Shown in pieces: positions 1 to 8,051 of a DNA stretch of 64,000 nt. This DNA is from Fodinicurvata fenggangensis DSM 21160. Lineage in GTDB: Bacteria; Pseudomonadota; Alphaproteobacteria; Kiloniellales; DSM-21159. A program made the translations under genes and the position numbers. The first letter of the stretch is position 1. Every line of letters starts with the position of its first letter. The stretch is from NCBI RefSeq assembly GCF_000686045.1, contig NZ_JMLV01000015.1:7501-71500 (forward strand). Direction: 5' to 3'. The notes beneath the pieces were generated by a model. The model saw nothing but the letters and a program-made list of their open reading frames with translations, was not told the DNA's origin and searched no databases.

Positions 1-759
1 CAGTCGGTCACGGGCCTGCCACACCCGCCAATAGGCCAGACGCAGCAGGAGGATGCCAGCCGCAGCAAGTGCCGGCAGTGCCGCCAGCACCGGTGGCACG
101 GGAGTCAGATCAAGCAGGCCGGCCAGGACCAATGCCGCCAGGCCCAGGGATTCCAGCTGTCCCTGGGCTGCGGGACGTGGCAGGTCTTTGCGCTGTAACA
201 GGCCCGAGGTGGCCGCCGCCGTGATGCGCCCGCCCATCAGGAACAGCATCAGGATGATCAGCCAGGCGACGGCACCCAGGGCGGTTTCGCTGAGCTGCGG
301 CATGGCCAGCAGGCGCCCGGCCTGGAAGATGGCTTCCGCCACCAGCAAGAGGGCCAGGACGATGCCGGGAATGGCGGAACGTATACGCTTGGCCGCGCGC
401 AGGAAGGGCAACCCGGCCTCGATGAACAGCAGGATCATGAGCGCGATGTTGGCCGTGGCCGAGAGCAACAGGCCTGCCAGGTCCGGAACGAGGACGGAGC
501 AACGGGCGAGCAGCCAGAGGCCGGCGAACACACGGATTCGGCTGGGGCCGGCCCGGGTCATCAGGTATCCGCCCAGAATGGCCTGGGAATAGCCCAGCAG
601 CATTTCGTGTCCGTGCCAGTAAGGTGCCCTCGGAAGTATGCCTCCCACCATATCCGCTACGCCGGGCAGGTAGACCGCGGCCTTCAAGGGCACGAAGACC
701 AGGGCCCCAAGGGCGCCGAGCAGGAAGAGCAGCAGGAAATCAGTTCTGATGGGGCGCAT
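1..759 (-). CDS. nnrS: NnrS family membrane protein, N-terminal part (cut by window edge)
   Basis: The ATG lies at 757-759 on the reverse strand and the frame stays open to base 1, so only the first 253 residues are present; the family is usually about 400 residues. NnrS proteins are polytopic inner-membrane heme-copper proteins tied to nitric oxide tolerance and denitrification control. The visible part starts with a hydrophobic segment (about residues 8-28), then the family signature W48-H-G-H-E-M53 followed by LLGYSQAILGGYL, then several more hydrophobic segments alternating with short Arg-rich loops. No other denitrification or NO-response gene lies in the window, so the physiological link is from the family only. 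No clear FNR/NnrR-type box is visible between 760 and 940. Confidence 0.88.
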   Translation of the reverse strand, partial: MRPIRTDFLLLFLLGALGALVFVPLKAAVYLPGVADMVGGILPRAPYWHGHEMLLGYSQAILGGYLMTRAGPSRIRVFAGLWLLARCSVLVPDLAGLLLSATANIALMILLFIEAGLPFLRAAKRIRSAIPGIVLALLLVAEAIFQAGRLLAMPQLSETALGAVAWLIILMLFLMGGRITAAATSGLLQRKDLPRPAAQGQLESLGLAALVLAGLLDLTPVPPVLAALPALAAAGILLLRLAYWRVWQARDRL

Positions 760-940
760 AGCGAGAGGGGGCTGTTCCGCTGAAGGTGGCAAGCCCAGTG
801 AGTATCAGGAAACGCCCAGAGGGGGACAAGGGCAGCTGATTGTCCACGGGCATCGTTTCAGGATAGGCAAGCCCTTCATTCGCAGGGGGACGTGCTGGAT
901 CACGCTGTGGTAGCTACTGAGCTTCCAGGACTTCAAGGAT

Positions 941-1735
941 ATGAAAAGGGGACCGCGCATGATGGAAACAGCGAAGGCGCTTGGACTTGGTTTGGCGGGA
1001 TTGGCGCTGGGCTCTACCGTTTTCCTGGTCTCCGGAAAAGAGGCGCTGGCGGAGGCCAGCGGACCGGATGCCTGGCGTGTCGTGGATGTCGCGCCTGGCG
1101 ATACGCTCAATGCCCGTATGGGGCCGGGCACGGACTATGACGTGATCGGCGAATTCGCCCATGATGCACGCGGCCTGCAGCAGGTGACCTGCGTGCCCCT
1201 GGTGCCGCCGGGGCTGTTCTTTGAAATGAGCGAGGCCGAACGCGCCGCCCTGCCGCCGCGCTGGTGCCTGATGGAGAATGAAGATTACAGCACACGCGGC
1301 TGGGTGGCCCAGCGTTACCTTGCGGAGGATTCTGCGGTCATCGATGAAGAGGCGGCGGACCAGGCGCCCGATCCGACTCAGGAGGCCGAACGCCTCGTCC
1401 AGCGGCTCTACCGCGATCATCTGGAGTCCTTATCCGGAAATATGACCAGCCCGCTGGCCCCGTCGCGCGCCGATCAGTTCTTCACGGCACCACTCGCGGA
1501 TCGCATTGCCAACGAGGGCCTTCAGGCCGACCCGCTGTTCGACGCCCAGGACAGCGATATCACAGACCTCAGCATTGCCCTCGACGAGGACCGCCCCATG
1601 TTCCGCGGCCTCATCACCGTCAACGCCGACTTCCGCAATTTTGGCGAACAGCGCCGAGCGGTCGTGCGCCTGCGTTATGAGGACGGTGCCCCACGTGTCA
1701 TTCGCATCGAGCATGAGAAATGGGCGTTCGAGTAG
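941..1735 (+). CDS. Exported protein with bacterial SH3 domain
   Basis: A 264-residue protein with a basic start and hydrophobic segment (about residues 12-37) ending near ALAEA, a likely cleavable signal peptide. Residues about 45-125 read as a bacterial SH3 (SH3b) domain: VVDVAPGDTLNARMGPG...VIGEF...RGWVAQRYL, which in other proteins binds cell-wall or protein ligands in the periplasm. Two cysteines (CVPLVPP and RWC) inside this domain could form a disulfide. The C-terminal 120 residues (from about AERLVQRLYRDHL) look like an NTF2-like/DUF3828-type fold, a weaker call. A second start at 959 (MMETAK) has the better-spaced purine stretch AGGGGA; the 941 start gives the more basic signal-peptide N-region. 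The next gene is 167 nt away with its own promoter, so this is probably a single-gene unit. Confidence 0.75.
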   Translation: MKRGPRMMETAKALGLGLAGLALGSTVFLVSGKEALAEASGPDAWRVVDVAPGDTLNARMGPGTDYDVIGEFAHDARGLQQVTCVPLVPPGLFFEMSEAERAALPPRWCLMENEDYSTRGWVAQRYLAEDSAVIDEEAADQAPDPTQEAERLVQRLYRDHLESLSGNMTSPLAPSRADQFFTAPLADRIANEGLQADPLFDAQDSDITDLSIALDEDRPMFRGLITVNADFRNFGEQRRAVVRLRYEDGAPRVIRIEHEKWAFE

Positions 1736-1819
1736 GAACTGCAGATAATCTGAGAGTGTCCACTCTCTCGACCTTTAAGGCCGCGCGACCGGCATAGTTC
1801 CCAACCAAACGGCGTATCA

Positions 1820-1839
1820 CCAATGAGTGCATTCATTGG
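1820..1839. repeat. Inverted repeat CCAATGA-N6-TCATTGG
   Basis: A 7-6-7 inverted repeat just upstream of the -35 element of the promoter at 1843-1871. The position suits an upstream regulator site, but no cognate regulator is adjacent and this is inferred from symmetry alone. Confidence 0.4.
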
Positions 1840-1842
1840 CAA

Positions 1843-1874
1843 TTGACAGCCGTTAAATAGGTTGATATCAACCT
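1843..1874 (+). promoter_or_regulatory. Sigma70-type promoter overlapped by a perfect 16-bp palindrome
   Basis: TTGACA at 1843-1848, a 17-nt spacer, and TATCAA at 1866-1871 form a strong -35/-10 pair. The perfect palindrome AGGTTGATATCAACCT at 1859-1874 covers the end of the spacer and the whole -10, the classic geometry of a repressor operator. The first gene starts at 1903, giving a short leader. Symmetry and length fit a small winged-helix dimer (MarR or ArsR type), but no such regulator lies next to it in this window. Confidence 0.65.
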
Positions 1875-1902
1875 TATAAATTGAAGCAGAGAGGCTGCTG
1901 GT

Positions 1903-2826
1903 ATGCGGGGACGCAAGCTTTTGGCCGTCGTGGCTGTGGACCTGGCGCTATCCTTCGGGGCGGCGCCGGTGTTTGCCGAAGGGCCGGAGCCCGGGCGCAC
2001 GGGGCAGATCGCCGTTAACGGCGTCGAATACTACTATGAAACTCACGGCGAGGGCGAGCCCCTGTTGCTGCTGCACGGTGGGCTGGGGACCTTCGAGATG
2101 TTCACGCCGATCCTGCCGGAGCTGACCGAGAGCCGGCAGGTCATCGGGGTCGACCTCTATGGCCACGGCCGTACGCAGCTGGTGGACGGACGGCCCATGG
2201 ACCTGACGGAAATGGGTCGGGACATGGCCGCGCTGGTAGAAGGCCTGGGCTACGAGCGCGTCGACGTCATGGGCTATTCCCTGGGCGGCGGTGTGGCAGG
2301 GCAGATGGCGGCCCAGCAGCCCGAGCGTGTGCGGCGCCTGGTGGTGCTGTCCGCGCCCTTCGAGCGGGCCGGCTTCCACGACGGCATCCAGGCCCAGATG
2401 GAGCAGATCGGCGCCCACCAGGCCGAGGCCATGAAGGGCACGCCCATGTACCAGGCCTATGCCAACGTGGCGCCGGACGTGACGGCCTTCCCCGACCTGC
2501 TGGATGCAGTGGGCGATCTGCTGAGCCAGCCGGATTCCTTCACGCTGGATGTCGAGGCGCTGGAGCCGCCGGTGATGTTGGTCTACGGCGACGGCGACAT
2601 GATCCGCCTGGAGCACATGGTCGAATTTTACAAGCGCCTGGGCGGCGGGCAGCGCGATGCCGGCTGGGAGCGTGCACACATGCCGGAAAACAGCCTGGCC
2701 ATCCTGCCGAACCTGACCCACTACGAGCTGTTCGGCGCGCCCGCCATGGTCCGCACCGTCCTACCGTTCCTGAATGGCGAGAAACCTGATCTGAGCTGGG
2801 CAAACGCGCAGGAGGCCGCACAATGA
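1903..2826 (+). CDS. Alpha/beta hydrolase, exported
   Basis: A 307-residue alpha/beta-hydrolase fold enzyme. A signal peptide is visible (MRGRKLLAVV through about residue 25, ending in PVFAEG), so the enzyme probably acts in the periplasm. The oxyanion-hole motif LLLHGG lies near residues 56-60, the nucleophile elbow is G-Y-S126-L-G-G, the acid is probably the Asp in VYGDGD, and the histidine is in NLTHYELF near the C-terminus, so the triad is complete. The substrate cannot be read from sequence; relatives include esterases, haloperoxidase-like proteins and epoxide hydrolases. It is the first gene after the operator-overlapped promoter and leads a run of five genes with small gaps (DUF1428, VOC, VOC, GST), a set typical of stress or detoxification. 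Confidence 0.85.
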   Translation: MRGRKLLAVVAVDLALSFGAAPVFAEGPEPGRTGQIAVNGVEYYYETHGEGEPLLLLHGGLGTFEMFTPILPELTESRQVIGVDLYGHGRTQLVDGRPMDLTEMGRDMAALVEGLGYERVDVMGYSLGGGVAGQMAAQQPERVRRLVVLSAPFERAGFHDGIQAQMEQIGAHQAEAMKGTPMYQAYANVAPDVTAFPDLLDAVGDLLSQPDSFTLDVEALEPPVMLVYGDGDMIRLEHMVEFYKRLGGGQRDAGWERAHMPENSLAILPNLTHYELFGAPAMVRTVLPFLNGEKPDLSWANAQEAAQ

Positions 2827-2923
2827 ATGCGGTCGGGCGCCTCTGTCTTCCACGGCACGGCCAAATCAAAAAGCACGGTCACCTAAAAGGGCATGGCCAT
2901 CCCCAAACGAAGAGGAAAAGCAA

Positions 2924-3277
2924 ATGAGCTATATCGACGGATTCGTCCTGGCTGTGCCCACGGCCAACCGCGAGACCTTTCGCGAGCATGCCGAGACCGC
3001 CGGGCATGTCTTCAAGGAATATGGCGCGCTGAAGGTCATGGAGTGCTGGGGCGATGACGTTCCGGATGGTGAAGTCACCTCGTTCCCCATGGCCGTGAAA
3101 CGCAAGGAAGACGAGACGGTGGTCTTTGGCTGGATTATCTGGCCCTCGCAGGCCGTGCGCGACGAGGCGATGCCCAAGGTCATGGAGGACTCGCGCCTGC
3201 AGATGGATGCGAACCCCATGCCCTTCGATGGCAAGCGCATGATCTACGGCGGCTTCACGCCGGTGGTCGACCTGTGA
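2924..3277 (+). CDS. DUF1428 (YbaA-like) protein
   Basis: A 117-residue protein matching the DUF1428/YbaA family along its length: MSYIDGFVLAVPT at the start, MECWGDDVPDG in the middle, and the family-typical FGWIIWPS and MPFDGKRMIYGGF towards the end. The fold belongs to the dimeric alpha-beta barrel group; the molecular function is unknown. It has no signal peptide and no membrane segment. A purine-rich GAGGAAAAGC precedes the ATG. It sits 97 nt after the hydrolase and 33 nt before a VOC gene, and is probably cotranscribed with both. Such proteins recur near VOC/glyoxalase genes, which is consistent but does not define a reaction. Confidence 0.85.
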   Translation: MSYIDGFVLAVPTANRETFREHAETAGHVFKEYGALKVMECWGDDVPDGEVTSFPMAVKRKEDETVVFGWIIWPSQAVRDEAMPKVMEDSRLQMDANPMPFDGKRMIYGGFTPVVDL

Positions 3278-3310
3278 TCCGGACGCCATACCTGCAAGAG
3301 AGGAAACGCC

Positions 3311-3763
3311 ATGGCTGACATCGATTCAAAGACCTGTTCCGAGGAGAACGCAGGTGCCGTTCCCGGCGCCATCTATCTCAACCTGCCGGTCGCCGACCTG
3401 GGGCGCAGCCGCCGCTTCTTCGAGGCGCTGGGCTATCGCTTCAACGAGCCCTTCAGCAACGACGAGGTGGCCTGCCTGATCCTCTCGGACCAGATCCGCG
3501 CCATGTTGCACCTGCCGGCCAGCCTGAAGCGCTTCACGAAGAAGGACATCGCCGACGCACACAGCGCGACCGAAGTTCTGCTGGCTCTGCAGCTGGACAG
3601 CAGGGCGGCGGTGGATGCCCTGATGGACAGGGCGCTGGCGGCCGGCGCAGCGGAACCCCGTGCCCCCGAGGAGCACGGCTACATGTACGGCCGCACCTTC
3701 GAGGATCCCGACGGACACATCTGGGAAGCCTTCTGGATGGACCCGGCGCATAGCCCGCGGTGA
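3311..3763 (+). CDS. VOC-family (glyoxalase-like) protein
   Basis: A 150-residue single-module VOC (vicinal oxygen chelate) protein. The beta-alpha-beta-beta-beta units are recognisable: IYLNLPVADLGRSRRFFEALGY at the start of the first half and the closing EDPDGHIWEAFWMDP. The family covers glyoxalases, extradiol dioxygenases and resistance proteins that use a divalent metal; the Glu of WEAF sits where the last metal ligand usually is. The exact substrate is unknown. A good ribosome site (AAGAGAGGAAAC) precedes the ATG. The next gene follows after 25 nt in the same operon-like run, which also holds a second VOC protein and a glutathione S-transferase. Confidence 0.85.
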   Translation: MADIDSKTCSEENAGAVPGAIYLNLPVADLGRSRRFFEALGYRFNEPFSNDEVACLILSDQIRAMLHLPASLKRFTKKDIADAHSATEVLLALQLDSRAAVDALMDRALAAGAAEPRAPEEHGYMYGRTFEDPDGHIWEAFWMDPAHSPR

Positions 3764-3788
3764 ACGAGGACAGGAAAAGGACCAGCCC

Positions 3789-4706
3789 ATGACACCACAG
3801 CAGACAATCGTGCCCTGCCTCTGGTTCGACGACCAGGCCGAAGCGGCGGCAGAGTTCTACACCTCGCTGTTTCCCGACTCCGCCATCGAGGAAACCACCC
3901 GCTACAACCGCACGGTGGCCGAGATCGCCGGACGTCCGGAAGGCTCGGTCATGACCGTGGGTTTCCGCCTGGCCGGCTGCGCCTTCACCGGGCTGAACGG
4001 CGGGCCGATGTTTCGCTTCACGCCGGCCATCTCGCTGTTCGTCAGCTGTGCGGATGTGGAGCAGGCTCGGTCCCTGTTTGACCGGCTGTCGGAGGGCGGC
4101 ACGGTCCTGATGCCCTTCCAGGCCTATCCTTTCAGCGAGGGCTATGGCTGGGTGGCGGACCGCTTCGGCCTGACCTGGCAGGTCAACGGTGCGCCGCGCG
4201 AGCAGACGATCGCGCTTAGCCTGCTGTTCACGGGCGCGCAGTGCGGTCGGGCCGAGGAGGCCATGAACCACTACACCACGCTCTTTCCGAACTCCGGCAT
4301 TGACGACATCTGGCGCTATGAAGACGGGGAGGGGCCGGACGCAGCGGGTACGCTGAAGCAGGCCGTTTTTACGCTGGCCGGGCAGGAATTCCGGGTCATG
4401 GACTCGGCGCTGGATCACGCCTTCACCTTCACCGAGGCCCTCTCCCTGCAGGTTCTCTGCGACAGCCAGTCGGAGGTCGATCGTTACTGGGAACAGTTGG
4501 GTGCGGGCGGAGATCCCGACGCCCAGCACTGCGGCTGGCTGAAGGACCGCTTCGGTGTTTCCTGGCAGGTGGTGCCGAGGATGCTGCCGCGCCTGTTGCG
4601 GGAGGGGGATGCGGAGCAGGTCGAGCAGGTGAGCGGTGCAATGCTGCAAATGAAGAAACTGGACATTTCCGGCCTGGAACAGGCCCATGCGGGAGAACGA
4701 GCATGA
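3789..4706 (+). CDS. Tandem VOC protein (PhnB / 3-dmu-9_3-mt type)
   Basis: A 305-residue protein with two copies of the PhnB-like VOC module often labelled 3-demethylubiquinone methyltransferase-like. The first (about residues 5-140) starts IVPCLWFDDQAEAAAEFY and closes with EGYGWVADRFGLTWQV; the second (about 145-285) has LLFTGAQCGRAEEAMNHY and closes with HCGWLKDRFGVSWQVVP. The repeated W-V/L-x-DRFG-x-(T/S)WQV ending is diagnostic. No methyltransferase motif is present, so the old family name misleads. I chose the ATG at 3789 because residues encoded upstream overlap the previous VOC gene and do not resemble the family. Its end overlaps the next gene by 4 nt (ATGA), indicating coupled translation. 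Confidence 0.85.
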   Translation: MTPQQTIVPCLWFDDQAEAAAEFYTSLFPDSAIEETTRYNRTVAEIAGRPEGSVMTVGFRLAGCAFTGLNGGPMFRFTPAISLFVSCADVEQARSLFDRLSEGGTVLMPFQAYPFSEGYGWVADRFGLTWQVNGAPREQTIALSLLFTGAQCGRAEEAMNHYTTLFPNSGIDDIWRYEDGEGPDAAGTLKQAVFTLAGQEFRVMDSALDHAFTFTEALSLQVLCDSQSEVDRYWEQLGAGGDPDAQHCGWLKDRFGVSWQVVPRMLPRLLREGDAEQVEQVSGAMLQMKKLDISGLEQAHAGERA

Positions 4707-5365
4707 TCACGCTTACGACCTACAGCTGGGTGCCGCCCTTTGCCCAGGGGCTGGTACGAGACATGCGCGTGCGCTGGGCGCTGGAGGAAGCCGGACTGCC
4801 CTATCGCACGCGCCTGATCGGCCTGGACCAGCGGGACAGCCCTGAGCACTTGGCTCGCCAGCCCTTCGCCCAGGTGCCGGCCTATGAGGACGAGTCCGTC
4901 AACCTGTTCGAATCTGGCGCCATCGTCCTGCACATCGGCGCGCGCAGCGAGGCCCTGCTGCCAACGGATCCGGCCGCGCGGGCCCGGGCCATCACCTGGC
5001 TGTTCGCTGCGATCAATACCCTGGAGCCGGCAATCCAGCCGTTGGCCGAGCTCGACCTGTTCCATGCCGAAGAGGATTGGGCGCGCCAGCACCGGCCGGA
5101 AGCGGAAAAGGCCGCTCGGCGCCGCCTGGACCAACTGGCCGCCTGGCTGGGTGATCAGGAGTATCTGGAAAACCGCTTCACGCTCGGCGACCTGATGACG
5201 GCCTGCGTGCTGCAGATCCTGCGCGGCACCGCGCTGGTCGAGGAGCAGCCGCGGCTGGCGGCCTATCTGGCCCGCTGCGAGGCCCGTCCGGCCTATCGCC
5301 GGGCGCTTAGCGATCACATGGCGGTCTTCGAAGAAAGCGAAGCAGAGGTAGCTGGCATCTCCTGA
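4703..5365 (+). CDS. Glutathione S-transferase family protein
   Basis: A 220-residue cytosolic protein with an N-terminal thioredoxin-like half and a C-terminal helical half. In the first half, RWALEEAGLPYRTRLIGL is followed by the cis-proline glutathione-site motif FAQVPAYED and the LFESGAIVLHI segment that contacts the gamma-glutamyl group. The second half carries RFTLGDLMTACVL, the usual capping motif of helix alpha-6. This is the layout of transferases that conjugate or reduce small electrophiles. It overlaps the previous VOC gene by 4 nt and is the last gene of the 1903-5365 run. The convergent IclR gene ends 19 nt downstream; no clear terminator separates them. Confidence 0.87.
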   Translation: MITLTTYSWVPPFAQGLVRDMRVRWALEEAGLPYRTRLIGLDQRDSPEHLARQPFAQVPAYEDESVNLFESGAIVLHIGARSEALLPTDPAARARAITWLFAAINTLEPAIQPLAELDLFHAEEDWARQHRPEAEKAARRRLDQLAAWLGDQEYLENRFTLGDLMTACVLQILRGTALVEEQPRLAAYLARCEARPAYRRALSDHMAVFEESEAEVAGIS

Positions 5366-5384
5366 AGCACGGCGAGGCCTGTGA

Positions 5385-6227
5385 TTATTTGGAGCGCCAG
5401 CCGCGCAATGTGTCGGTGATGGCGCGTGCGGCGTGCTTGATGGCCGGTCCGATCTGTTTGCGCGCCTCTTCTTCCGACCAGTAACTGACCGCGGTGGTCA
5501 TGCTGATGGCCGCCACCAGGCGACCGTCGTGATCCAGTATCGGAGCGGAAACGGAGATTTCGCCGTCAGCGGCTTCCTCGTTGACCAGGGCATAGCCATC
5601 GCGCCGGATGATCTGCAGGCGCTCCTCCAGGGCGGCCGGGTCGGTGACGGTCCATGCGGTCATGGCTTTCAATGGCGTGTCATGGAGCCGTCTGCGCTGT
5701 TCGTCCGGAGGCAGCATGGCCAGCATGGCCAGGCCGGTGGAGGTGGCATGGGCCGGCATGCGGCGGCCAATCATGGAGGTCGGATTGATCCGGCGTGCCC
5801 CCGGCATGCGGATCAGCAGCATGGCCTCCAGCCCGTCGAGAATGGAAACGTTGACGGTTTCCTGCCATTCGTCGCGCAGGGCGACCACGACGGGGATCGC
5901 GGCCTCGTAGAGCGGGCTGGACTGCAGATAGCGATAGGTGGAATCCAGCGCCTTGGGCGTCAGGCGGTAACGCCGGGTCTGCGCGTCCTTCGCCAGGTAG
6001 CCCATCTCGGTCAGCGTATGGACCGCGCGCTGCACTGTGGGCACCGCCAGGCCGGTGGCGTTGGCAATCTCGCTGAGCCCCATGGCCTCCCAGCCGTTGG
6101 AGAAGACCTCGAGCACGTGCAGCCCGCGGGCCAGGGCGGTGATGAAGAGTGGATTCCGCTCCGTGCTGGCCTGTGGCGAAGGGGGAGGGGAGTCCGCGAT
6201 GGGGTCTTGGGCGATGTCGTTGGCCAT
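5385..6227 (-). CDS. IclR-family transcriptional regulator
   Basis: A 280-residue regulator with the two-domain IclR layout. An N-terminal winged helix (about residues 28-90) contains ALARGLHVLEVF, then LSEIANATGLAVPTVQRAVHTL as the helix-turn-helix, then GYLAKDAQTRRYRLTPKAL. The C-terminal effector domain (about 105-270) has the family-typical SMIGRRMPAHATSTGLAMLA and GYALVNEEAADGEISVSAPI stretches. It lies divergent from the Dpp-type importer operon across a 171-nt AT-rich gap containing two palindromes, so it most likely controls that operon in response to a small catabolite. About 27 residues before the HTH are Pro/Ser-rich and probably disordered. Confidence 0.9.
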   Translation of the reverse strand: MANDIAQDPIADSPPPSPQASTERNPLFITALARGLHVLEVFSNGWEAMGLSEIANATGLAVPTVQRAVHTLTEMGYLAKDAQTRRYRLTPKALDSTYRYLQSSPLYEAAIPVVVALRDEWQETVNVSILDGLEAMLLIRMPGARRINPTSMIGRRMPAHATSTGLAMLAMLPPDEQRRRLHDTPLKAMTAWTVTDPAALEERLQIIRRDGYALVNEEAADGEISVSAPILDHDGRLVAAISMTTAVSYWSEEEARKQIGPAIKHAARAITDTLRGWRSK

Positions 6228-6308
6228 GGAGCTACCGGTCCTGTGGTCCGTTGTCTTCCCATTCCGCGCGAAAACGTCATGGTTGATTCTTTTTCAAGGC
6301 GGTTTCAT

Positions 6309-6344
6309 ACTTATAAGTGATAACTAATTATCGTACAACGATAA
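6309..6344. promoter_or_regulatory. Candidate IclR operator region
   Basis: Two symmetric elements lie between the divergent IclR gene (start 6227) and the importer operon (start 6399): a perfect ACTTATAAGT at 6309-6318 and a 7-3-7 inverted repeat TTATCGT-ACA-ACGATAA at 6328-6344. IclR proteins commonly bind pseudo-palindromes of about 13-17 bp, so the second element is the better candidate. The stretch is markedly AT-rich compared with its flanks, as expected for a divergent promoter. Assignment to this IclR protein is inference from position. Confidence 0.5.
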
Positions 6345-6398
6345 GATAAGAAGAGAACAAGAATTACATATCGGTTCATCTGAACAGGAGGATAGGAC

Positions 6399-7967
6399 AT
6401 GAGATCCCGTCTGCTTATGGCTTCGGCCTTTGTCGTGTCCTTTGCGGCTGCCCCGGCAGCGGCTGAGGACCTGACGATCGCCCTGGCCTCGGAACCCACT
6501 TCCGTCGACCCCCACTACCATAACCTGACGCCGAACAACGCGCTGACGCGGCATATCTTCGAGCCGCTGATCAAGCAGGACGAAAACCAGTCCCTGGAGC
6601 CGGGCCTGGCCACCGAATGGGGCGTGACGGACGATCCCCTGGTCTGGGAATTCAAGTTGCGCGAGGACGTGACCTTCCATGATGGTACGCCCTTCACGGC
6701 GGAAGACGTGGCCTTCACCATCGAACGGGCGCCGGACGTGCCGAACAGTCCCTCGAGCTTCAGCCTCTACATCAATGACATCAGTGAGGTCGAGATCGTC
6801 GACGACCATACGGTGCGCTTCCATACCGAGGAGCCCGTGCCCCTGATGGCCAACAACCTGTCCACGATCGCCATCATCAGCAAGAAGAACGCGGAAGGTG
6901 CTTCCACCGAGGACTTCAACAGCGGTGAGGCGACCGTCGGTACGGGACCCTATCAGTTCGCCAGCTACACGCCCGGTGAAGAGGTCGAGATGGAGGCCTA
7001 TGACGGCTACTGGGGGGATGAGCCACAGTGGGACAGCCTGACCTTCCGACCGATCACCAGTGCCTCGGCCCGGGTCGCCGGCCTGCTGTCCGGCGATATC
7101 GACGTGGTCGAAGCCGTGCCCACCAATGACGTGGCCTCTCTGGAAGAAAACGAGGACGTCTCGATCTGGCAGGGCATCTCCAACCGCGTGATCTACATCC
7201 ACCTGGACAGCGATCGCGAGGTGACGCCTCAGATCACCGCCAAGGACGGCAGCGAGATCGAGAATCCTCTGCGCGACAGTCGGGTGCGCAAAGCCCTGTC
7301 CCTTGCCCTCGACCGCGAGTCGATCGTCGAGGACGTGATGGAGGGCATTGCCATACCGGCCGGGCAGCTGCTGCCCGAGGGCTTCTTCGGCGTCTCCGAG
7401 GACATCGAGGTTCCGGAATACCAGCCCGAGCGCGCAAAGGAACTGCTGGCCGAGGCCGGCTATGAAGATGGCTTCAAGATGACAGTCCACGGGCCGGCCG
7501 GACGCTACATCAATGACGAGCAGGTCTTGCAGGCAGCGGCACAGATGTGGAGCCGCATCGGCATCGAGACCGAGGTCGAGACCATTCCGGTTTCCGTCTA
7601 TTTCGGTCGTGCCTCTGACCTCGAGTTCTCGGTGATGCTGGTCGGCTGGGGCGCCGGTTCCGGCGAGGCCTCCTCGCCTCTGCGTGCGCTTCTGGCAACC
7701 TACGAGCCGGATGCCGGGTTCGGGGCCACGAACCGCGGGCGTTACTCCAATGAGGAGATGGACAGCCTGCTCAAGGAGGCCCTGGTGACAGTGGACAACG
7801 ACAAGCGTCAGGACCTGCTGGCAGAGGCCACGGAAATTGCCATGGAGGACGTCGGGCTGATTCCCGTGCACTTCCAGGTCAACACCTGGGGCACACGCGA
7901 CGGCCTGAAGTATATCCCGCGGACCGACGAGTACACGCTCGGCACATCCGTGCGTCCAACTGACTGA
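6399..7967 (+). CDS. ABC importer substrate-binding protein (peptide/nickel, SBP family 5)
   Basis: A 522-residue periplasmic binding protein of the DppA/OppA type. A signal peptide (MRSRLLMASAFVVSF to about residue 22, cleavage after PAAAE) is followed by the family opening LTIALASEPTSVDPHY and the WEFKLREDVTFHDGTPFTAEDVAFT block that marks SBP_bac_5 proteins. Length is normal for the family. AGGAGG upstream of the ATG is a strong ribosome site. It is the first gene of an operon continuing with two permeases, two ATPases, an M20 deacylase and a creatininase-family protein, so the ligand may be a short peptide or other amide-containing compound. An 84-nt gap with a strong hairpin follows, consistent with higher expression of this gene than of the permeases. 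Confidence 0.92.
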   Translation: MRSRLLMASAFVVSFAAAPAAAEDLTIALASEPTSVDPHYHNLTPNNALTRHIFEPLIKQDENQSLEPGLATEWGVTDDPLVWEFKLREDVTFHDGTPFTAEDVAFTIERAPDVPNSPSSFSLYINDISEVEIVDDHTVRFHTEEPVPLMANNLSTIAIISKKNAEGASTEDFNSGEATVGTGPYQFASYTPGEEVEMEAYDGYWGDEPQWDSLTFRPITSASARVAGLLSGDIDVVEAVPTNDVASLEENEDVSIWQGISNRVIYIHLDSDREVTPQITAKDGSEIENPLRDSRVRKALSLALDRESIVEDVMEGIAIPAGQLLPEGFFGVSEDIEVPEYQPERAKELLAEAGYEDGFKMTVHGPAGRYINDEQVLQAAAQMWSRIGIETEVETIPVSVYFGRASDLEFSVMLVGWGAGSGEASSPLRALLATYEPDAGFGATNRGRYSNEEMDSLLKEALVTVDNDKRQDLLAEATEIAMEDVGLIPVHFQVNTWGTRDGLKYIPRTDEYTLGTSVRPTD

Positions 7968-7983
7968 AGCGTATAAACGGATG

Positions 7984-8027
7984 GTCCCGGCATCCTCATT
8001 GCCCCGCTGGCAAGGTGATGCCGGGAC
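7984..8027 (+). other. Intercistronic hairpin after the binding-protein gene
   Basis: An 11-bp perfect stem (GTCCCGGCATC at 7984-7994 with GATGCCGGGAC at 8017-8027) encloses a nested 5-bp stem (TTGCC/GGCAA at 7999-8013). No U-run follows, so it is unlikely to be a full terminator; it is better read as an RNA-processing or 3'-end-stabilising element that raises the binding protein relative to the permeases. Confidence 0.65.
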
Positions 8028-8051
8028 GACCGTCTTGAGGAGAGCCGTGGA

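Noticed and set aside
3660-3788. Upstream extension of the tandem VOC gene.
   Set aside because: It overlaps the previous VOC gene and its residues do not resemble the family, whereas the ATG at 3789 starts directly at the conserved module.
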